Below, in pieces: positions 39,250 through 43,219 of a DNA stretch of 43,219 nt (within the stretch, counting starts at the first letter, position 1; each line of letters opens with the position of its first letter). This DNA is from Imhoffiella purpurea. Its GTDB lineage: Bacteria; Pseudomonadota; Gammaproteobacteria; Chromatiales; Chromatiaceae. The DNA lies in the NCBI RefSeq assembly GCF_000585215.1, contig NZ_AONC01000039.1:1-43219 (forward strand), in the 5' to 3' direction. Position numbers and translations under genes: made by a program. The notes under the pieces are model-generated. The model made no database searches. It was not told where the DNA came from and saw nothing but the letters and a program-made list of their open reading frames with translations.

Positions 39250-39429
39250 ATGACCCAGAACATCGGCAAGCTCGACCGCAATATCCGTATCGTCGCCGGC
39301 ATCCTCATCGCCGCCTGGGGCCTCTTCGCCCAGAACTGGCTCGGTGCCATCGGCCTGATCCCGCTCGCCACCGGCCTGATCGGCTGGTGCCCGGCCTACA
39401 CGCCGCTCGGTCTCAACACTAAAAAGTAA
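39250..39429 (+). CDS. Small DUF2892-type inner-membrane protein
   Basis: 59 residues: MTQNIGKLDRNIRIVAGI opens the family pattern, followed by two short hydrophobic segments around AQNWLGAIGLIPLATGLIGW and ending CPAYTPLGLNT. These proteins, often fused or next to rhodaneses (YgaP-like), are linked to sulfur metabolism. AGGAG is 9 bp before ATG 39250. The neighbouring Crp/Fnr gene and palindrome suggest specific control. Confidence 0.88.
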   Translation: MTQNIGKLDRNIRIVAGILIAAWGLFAQNWLGAIGLIPLATGLIGWCPAYTPLGLNTKK

Positions 39430-39466
39430 TCTTTCGCTCCGGATCGCCAGCGCCATTGGCAGCATG

Positions 39467-39517
39467 GTCCCTCCCCGAGGAGGGACGCAACAGACTCGGC
39501 CAGGGACGGCCGAGTCT
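39467..39517. terminator. Two adjacent hairpins after the DUF2892-type gene
   Basis: Hairpin 1: GTCCCTCC/GGAGGGAC (39467-39474, 39479-39486). Hairpin 2: AGACTCGGCC/GGCCGAGTCT (39492-39501, 39508-39517), a perfect 10-bp stem. Only a pyrimidine-rich tail follows, with no clear T-run. Likely a transcription boundary for one or both directions. The remaining bases to 39706 hold another short inverted repeat and no gene. Confidence 0.5.
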
Positions 39518-39706
39518 CCCTCGTTCAAGGACCGTCTGATAACCTGACGCCGAAGGTCCGGTCCGCACAGCGGACCCTACCGAAGCGGCAACTCCAGGGG
39601 ACGCCGTGCGGACCGAATCGCTCGGACGCGGAGATTTCAGACGCATCCCCAGGCCGCTGGCCCATCTCGAAGACCGACACGCGGGCGATCCACGCCTGGA
39701 GATCCC

Positions 39707-40678
39707 ATGACCACGACGACAGAATCCCATTCGCGCATCCAACACTTTCCGATCTCCTTCTTCGCCATGGTCATGGGCCTGACCGGCCTGACCATCGGCT
39801 GGGAGAAGGCCCAGCATATCCTGCACCTCGACCTGGGCATCAGCCCCTGGCTGGTCGGACTCAGCTCGACCCTGTTCCTGGTCCTGGCGTTCCTCTACGC
39901 CACCAAGCTGGCGCTGTACCGCGCGTTCGTCGTCAAGGAGCTCAGGCACCCGGTCAAGCTCAACTTCTTTCCGACCATCTCGATCAGCCTGCTGCTGCTG
40001 GCCATCGCCTTCCTGCCGCTCGCGCAGCAGGTGAGTGCCGCGCTCTGGACCGCCGGCGCCACGTTGCACCTGATATTCACCCTCTATGTCGTGAGCGTCT
40101 GGATCCATCACGATCACTTCCAGGTCCACCATATGAACCCGGCCTGGTTCATCCCGGCGGTCGGTAACGTCCTGGTGCCGGTGGCCGGCGTGCCGCTCGG
40201 CCATCCCGAGGTGTCCTGGTTCTTCTTCAGCGTCGGCATGCTGTTCTGGCTGGTCCTCATGACCATCATCTTCAACCGGGTGCTCTTCCATCAGCCGATC
40301 GAGGAACGCCTGATGCCGACCCTCTTCATCCTCATCGCACCGCCGGCGGTCGGCTTCATCGCCTATCTGCGGCTGGTGGAGGAGCTGGACACCTTCGCCC
40401 GCGTGCTCTACTACAGCGCCTTCTTCCTGACCCTGCTGCTCTTCACCCAGGTGCAGCGTTTCCTCAAGCTCGGTTTTTTCCTCTCCTGGTGGGCCTATTC
40501 CTTCCCGCTGGCCGCCTTCAGCATCGCCAGCATGCTGATGTTCGAGCGCACCGGTGGCGACTTCTACCGCTATCTCGGGGTCGGCATGCTGACCATGCTC
40601 ACCGGAATCATCCTGGTCCTGCTCGCGAACACGCTGAAAGCGGTAAGCAATCGCCGGATCTGCTCGCCCGATCATTGA
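39707..40678 (+). CDS. SLAC1/TehA (TDT) family membrane transporter
   Basis: 323 residues with about ten membrane helices. It begins RIQHFPISFFAMVMGLTGLT, the family's first-helix pattern, and has FPTISISLLLLAIAF and NPAWFIPAVGNVLVPVAG, matching the pore helices of TehA/SLAC1 proteins. Members carry anions or C4-dicarboxylates, or give tellurite resistance; the substrate here is open. It stands alone, 58 bp before the OmpA-domain gene. Confidence 0.9.
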   Translation: MTTTTESHSRIQHFPISFFAMVMGLTGLTIGWEKAQHILHLDLGISPWLVGLSSTLFLVLAFLYATKLALYRAFVVKELRHPVKLNFFPTISISLLLLAIAFLPLAQQVSAALWTAGATLHLIFTLYVVSVWIHHDHFQVHHMNPAWFIPAVGNVLVPVAGVPLGHPEVSWFFFSVGMLFWLVLMTIIFNRVLFHQPIEERLMPTLFILIAPPAVGFIAYLRLVEELDTFARVLYYSAFFLTLLLFTQVQRFLKLGFFLSWWAYSFPLAAFSIASMLMFERTGGDFYRYLGVGMLTMLTGIILVLLANTLKAVSNRRICSPDH

Positions 40679-40736
40679 GCCGAGGGCCAGACGCCGCCCG
40701 CCCCTGCCGTCGCCCCATTCATTCCGAGAGACTGCC

Positions 40737-41579
40737 ATGTCCGAAAACCAACCCAAACAGTCCCCCAAATCGGGTCTCGCCATCGGCTATCTGGCCCTGA
40801 GCTTCGCGGCCGGTCTGCTGTTCGTCTATTCGGTCGGTGCCTACATCCCGAACGACGAGACGGCCGAATCGCCCGCGCCGTCGACACCCAAGGCCGCCGA
40901 GACAGCACCCGCCACCGACGCGGCCGTCTCGCCAACCGCCGAACCGGCCCCCGAAGCGGAGCTCGCGCGCGCCCAGGAGCAGCTGGAGCAGGAGATGGCG
41001 ACGACCCGGCAGCGCATGGACAGGCTCGAGGAGTCACTGGTCTCGCTCGAACGGGATCAGGCCGCCGCCTTCGAGAACGCGCATCGACGTCTCGCGGCCG
41101 AACTGGCCGATCTCGTCCGTGCCAGTCGGCCGGCCACCGAGGAGGGACCCGAGGCCCAGGAAGAGAGCGCACCCGCAGCGTCCCTGGAAGAGGAGCTGGC
41201 CATGCTCGAGCCCCGCCAGACGCCCGATGGACTGCGGATCTCGCTCGCCGAGTCCGAGCTGCGCTTCGCCCCGGGCTCGGCCGATCTGCCCGACGGCCGT
41301 CCGGCGACCCTGGCCAAGGTGGCCGAGCTGCTCTCCGAGCGCCCGGATGTGCGGATCCTGCTGCGCGGCCACACCGACAGCCAGGGCAGTGCAACAGGCA
41401 ACCTGGAACTCTCCGAGCGGCGCGCCCTCGCGGTCAAGACGCTCCTGGCCGCATCCGGGATCGAGGAGACCCGCATCCGGGCCGAGGGATTGGGCGAAGG
41501 CGTCCCCATCGCCACCAACGAGACCGAAGAGGGACGCGCGCGGAATCGCCGTGTGGATATCTATCTGACCCAGCCCTGA
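40737..41579 (+). CDS. Membrane-anchored OmpA-domain protein with coiled coil
   Basis: 280 residues. One N-terminal membrane helix (about 15-35, GLAIGYLALSFAAGLLFVYS) is followed by a Pro/Ala/Glu linker, a coiled coil (ELARAQEQLEQEMATTRQRM) and an OmpA C-terminal domain (about 170-280). The latter has RGHTDSQGSATGNLELSERR and GEGVPIATN, the peptidoglycan-binding signature. It should tie the inner membrane to the wall. A hairpin follows 22 bp after the stop. Confidence 0.92.
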   Translation: MSENQPKQSPKSGLAIGYLALSFAAGLLFVYSVGAYIPNDETAESPAPSTPKAAETAPATDAAVSPTAEPAPEAELARAQEQLEQEMATTRQRMDRLEESLVSLERDQAAAFENAHRRLAAELADLVRASRPATEEGPEAQEESAPAASLEEELAMLEPRQTPDGLRISLAESELRFAPGSADLPDGRPATLAKVAELLSERPDVRILLRGHTDSQGSATGNLELSERRALAVKTLLAASGIEETRIRAEGLGEGVPIATNETEEGRARNRRVDIYLTQP

Positions 41580-41601
41580 GGTTTGTCGCTCGCGATATTC
41601 C

Positions 41602-41637
41602 GCCAAGTTGTATGCGGATCACCCGCATCCACTTGGC
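41602..41637. repeat. Imperfect 36-bp palindrome downstream of the OmpA-domain gene
   Basis: Arms GCCAAGT/ACTTGGC and ATGCGG/CCGCAT around ATCAC. Probably the transcription end of the OmpA-domain gene, although no T-run follows. It also marks the point where lower-GC cassette DNA begins. It lacks GTTRRRY-type boxes, so I do not call it attC. Confidence 0.45.
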
Positions 41638-41744
41638 TGAATGCCACCGTTTCGATTAGCAACGGCTACTGGGAAATAAAGACATCCCCTTTTCTCTGTA
41701 GCGCCAGCGAAAAGCCGGTCCACGTTGACGCCATGTTTGGGTGG

Positions 41745-42155
41745 TCAGTCATGGAGCCATGGCGCATAACTCAGTCCCACCAATACACCCTCGGGGCTCA
41801 TGAACCTTGCCACTGTCTGTCCCCATGGTTCGACACGGGCTTCGTGGACGAACTCCTGTCCACTCTCTTTCATTTCTTGCACCGCCGCCTCGACAGCAGC
41901 GGCATCCGCTAGCTCGAACTCGATCGTAGCTGTCGGCTCTGGAACATTCTCGGGCCATTCATCCCGCCCAAAACAAGACTGAGCTGCCATTGCAAGAGGC
42001 CATACACCAAAATGATTCGCCCCAGGAAAGTTATCCATGAAGCGGTAATCGTCCATTTTCTCCAGTGGCAGACCCAGCATTTTCTGGTACAGCGATGCAC
42101 TTGCCTCCGGGTCTTTGGTGATTGACGCAAAACCGGCTATGCACTTGACTTCCAT
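41745..42155 (-). CDS. VOC/glyoxalase-fold protein, integron-cassette gene
   Basis: 136 residues in the vicinal oxygen chelate fold: MEVKCIAGFASITKDPEASASLYQ, then GVWPLA, ATIEFELADAAAVEAAVQEM and a closing RFMSPEGVLVGLSYAP. The glutamate in SPEG is a typical metal ligand. GGAGGAATTA precedes ATG 42155; a GTG at 42167 would add four residues. On the minus strand GTTAGGT (attC R' box) lies about 23 nt before the ATG, the short leader expected of a gene cassette. No attC could be recognised after its stop. Function may be antibiotic or aldehyde related, but the substrate is unknown. Confidence 0.82.
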   Translation of the reverse strand: MEVKCIAGFASITKDPEASASLYQKMLGLPLEKMDDYRFMDNFPGANHFGVWPLAMAAQSCFGRDEWPENVPEPTATIEFELADAAAVEAAVQEMKESGQEFVHEARVEPWGQTVARFMSPEGVLVGLSYAPWLHD

Positions 42156-42177
42156 TAATTCCTCCACTTCAGATTAT

Positions 42178-42273
42178 ACCTAACGTGAAGGCTCAGGCTT
42201 AGCACTGACTTAACTTAATTAACTCACGCACTCAACGACGCAGTATACGCTCACCTTGAGCCGCCTGTTAGCA
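42178..42273 (-). other. attC-like integron recombination site 1
   Basis: On the minus strand: R'' GCTAAC, 5-nt spacer, L'' GCTCAAGG, a variable centre, L' CCTGAGC, 6-nt spacer, R' GTTAGGT (a perfect GTTRRRY). L'' has one extra base against L', the unpaired base expected in attC. The TAA stop of the upstream cassette gene lies inside R'', common in cassettes. About 96 bp. Confidence 0.78.
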
Positions 42274-42948
42274 CATTAAAGTACTTGCTATACGGCACAG
42301 CTCTGATTTAGGGATATTGCCCTGTTTTACAGATCCGTATTCTAACGACTGACGTACAATGCATATCTTCTCAGAATCTAACATATCAACGACCTTACTC
42401 GCTTTTCGGGCTTCCCAATCTGTTGCGTGACCAAACAACGAATAGATACGCCCGAATAAATCCTTGTATACTTTATCAACTGTCACAACGTACATCAAGA
42501 ATGACGGCAAGTAATACAGCAATGCTCCTTCACGCATATACGTGAGAACATAGCCGCCGATATTGTCGAGTTTTACTTCAGGCCATGCTTTGCTTAAAAA
42601 GAAGTCCGTTACTGATTGGCCCTCCCCATCATAGTCTCTAGGGTCATTATCAAAATACTCGGTGATAGCTTGTGGAATAGGATTCACAGGAAAGCACTGA
42701 TATATGCGGCTTACCAATTCACCCTTATCTGGTTCCAGCTTTCTCAAGTCTCCGTACCTTACTATTAATCTGCGGGTCAAATTAATAATTTCGCCATCCT
42801 CAGTAGCGCTTGCCAAAACCGCTATCTCATAATCCCCAAGATCCTCACCCCGCTCGAGTCTATCAATTGCCCATTGAACATTGTTTGTCAGGTCAAAACA
42901 ACGCAATCGAAAATCCGAATACAAATTCTCTAGCTTGACTATCTGCAT
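42268..42948 (-). CDS. Hypothetical protein, integron-cassette gene, 226 residues
   Basis: Starts MQIVKLENLYSDFRLRCFD. Mixed charged/hydrophobic, with a segment GGYVLTYMREGALLYYLPSF around 130-150 that may form a buried helix and a C-terminal cysteine. Base composition is much lower in GC than the rest of the window, indicating foreign origin. AAGGAAAGAGA is just before the ATG, and GTTAGCG about 20 bases upstream of it. The stop codon is inside attC site 1. I recognise no family. It may belong to the many unknown cassette proteins. Confidence 0.75.
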   Translation of the reverse strand: MQIVKLENLYSDFRLRCFDLTNNVQWAIDRLERGEDLGDYEIAVLASATEDGEIINLTRRLIVRYGDLRKLEPDKGELVSRIYQCFPVNPIPQAITEYFDNDPRDYDGEGQSVTDFFLSKAWPEVKLDNIGGYVLTYMREGALLYYLPSFLMYVVTVDKVYKDLFGRIYSLFGHATDWEARKASKVVDMLDSEKICIVRQSLEYGSVKQGNIPKSELCRIASTLMC

Positions 42949-42964
42949 TCTCTTTCCTTGATTA

Positions 42965-43048
42965 CGCTAACGCCGCCAGCACGCGCGACCTTATAGTGAA
43001 GACGAAGCCGCAACGAAAAATACTTCGCCGTGCCTAGCTTTGTTAAAT
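42965..43048 (-). other. attC-like integron recombination site 2
   Basis: On the minus strand: R'' ATTTAAC (fits RYYYAAC), 6-nt spacer, L'' AGGCACG, an 84-bp total length with an internal GCGAAG/CTTCG hairpin, L' CGTGCT, 6-nt spacer GGCGGC, R' GTTAGCG. L'' AGGCACG pairs with L' with one extra G, the extrahelical base that sets the recombined strand. R' lies just before the 226-residue gene. Confidence 0.78.
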
Positions 43049-43089
43049 TTTATAGCGCCATATGCAACAGCGGATATGGCTTTCCCTGT

Positions 43090-43219
43090 CTATCGACTGG
43101 TGAGCGACCGATCACTGTAAAGCCAATGGCTCAATCTGCATTCCGGACAGTTACGCCACCAACGTTCCCAGGAGAGCAGGTAGCAGCCCTTTGCCGCGTA
43201 CGCGAGCGTTGTGAACGAA
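43090..43219 (-). CDS. Partial ORF at the window edge, probably a third cassette
   Basis: 42 codons open to the edge, ending GCYLLSWERWWRNCPECRLS and a few further residues before TAG. It is rich in Trp/Cys/Arg with a CPEC pair. Its stop is 42 bp before attC site 2, the position expected for a cassette gene. Another short frame ends GKPYPLLHMAL at 43050. Low support; composition alone does not decide. Confidence 0.25.
   Translation of the reverse strand, partial: SFTTLAYAAKGCYLLSWERWWRNCPECRLSHWLYSDRSLTSR

Noticed and set aside
41602-41637. 36-bp palindrome as an attC site.
   Set aside because: Lacks GTTRRRY and RYYYAAC boxes and has no extra unpaired base; more likely a transcription end.

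Overview
The window is high-GC, tightly packed gammaproteobacterial chromosome. Protein content (CysB, PabB, a CZB-domain chemoreceptor, a seven-PAS hybrid kinase, an SLAC1/TehA-type carrier) and composition would fit Chromatiales (purple sulfur bacteria and relatives); that placement is inference, since no rRNA or other marker is present.

Layout. (1) 1-930: remnant of a type IV AbiE toxin-antitoxin pair. AbiEi is intact, the AbiEii toxin is cut off, and a 47-bp palindrome holding a promoter sits at the abiEi start. (2) 1082-15450: a complete type I-E CRISPR-Cas locus, cas3 / casA-casB-cas7e-cas5e-cas6e / cas1-cas2 / array. The array has 78 repeats and 77 spacers in a steady 61-bp period, with leader and a conserved first repeat on the cas2 side and a decayed last repeat on the far side. 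Two insertions interrupt the cas genes: a VapBC-like PIN toxin-antitoxin pair between cas6e and cas1, and an AT-richer stretch between cas3 and casA.

The cas3-casA gap is the most interesting part. On the minus strand it holds two degenerate CRISPR repeats around one 33-nt pseudo-spacer, with a -10 box just upstream and a terminator-like hairpin just downstream. The first 14 nt of this spacer match a site 48 bp away at 12 positions, flanked by an AAG motif. The two mismatches fall at positions 6 and 12, the positions flipped out of pairing in type I-E Cascade. The AAG overlaps the -35 box of a plus-strand promoter that precedes a 50-codon hydrophobic ORF written with rare codons, and then casA. 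This has the architecture of a CreTA (CRISPR-repressed toxin) or creR (Cas-autorepressing mini-CRISPR) element.

(3) 15735-41579: ordinary chromosomal genes. They comprise a 1,912-residue hybrid sensor kinase, pabB, a broken Aer-like PAS gene fused up to a CZB chemoreceptor, a secreted lipase-like protein with calcium-type and FG-GAP-like repeats, a small serine hydrolase, a secreted RNase T2, a peptidoglycan-active enzyme, an EEP nuclease/phosphatase overlapping a phospholipase D-VTT fusion, cysB, a pterin dehydratase-like protein, a dicarboxylate symporter, a Crp/Fnr regulator with a nearby operator-like palindrome and a DUF2892-type membrane protein, an SLAC1-type carrier and an OmpA-domain protein.

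(4) 41745-43219: composition drops and the genes are arranged as minus-strand integron gene cassettes. A VOC-fold gene and an unknown 226-residue gene are separated and flanked by two attC-like sites; no integrase is visible in the window.

How they fit: the first 15 kb is a defence block in which CRISPR-Cas is surrounded and interrupted by addiction modules (AbiE, the candidate CRISPR-repressed ORF, VapBC). The far end is a cassette-capture region. The middle is housekeeping, sensing and envelope functions.
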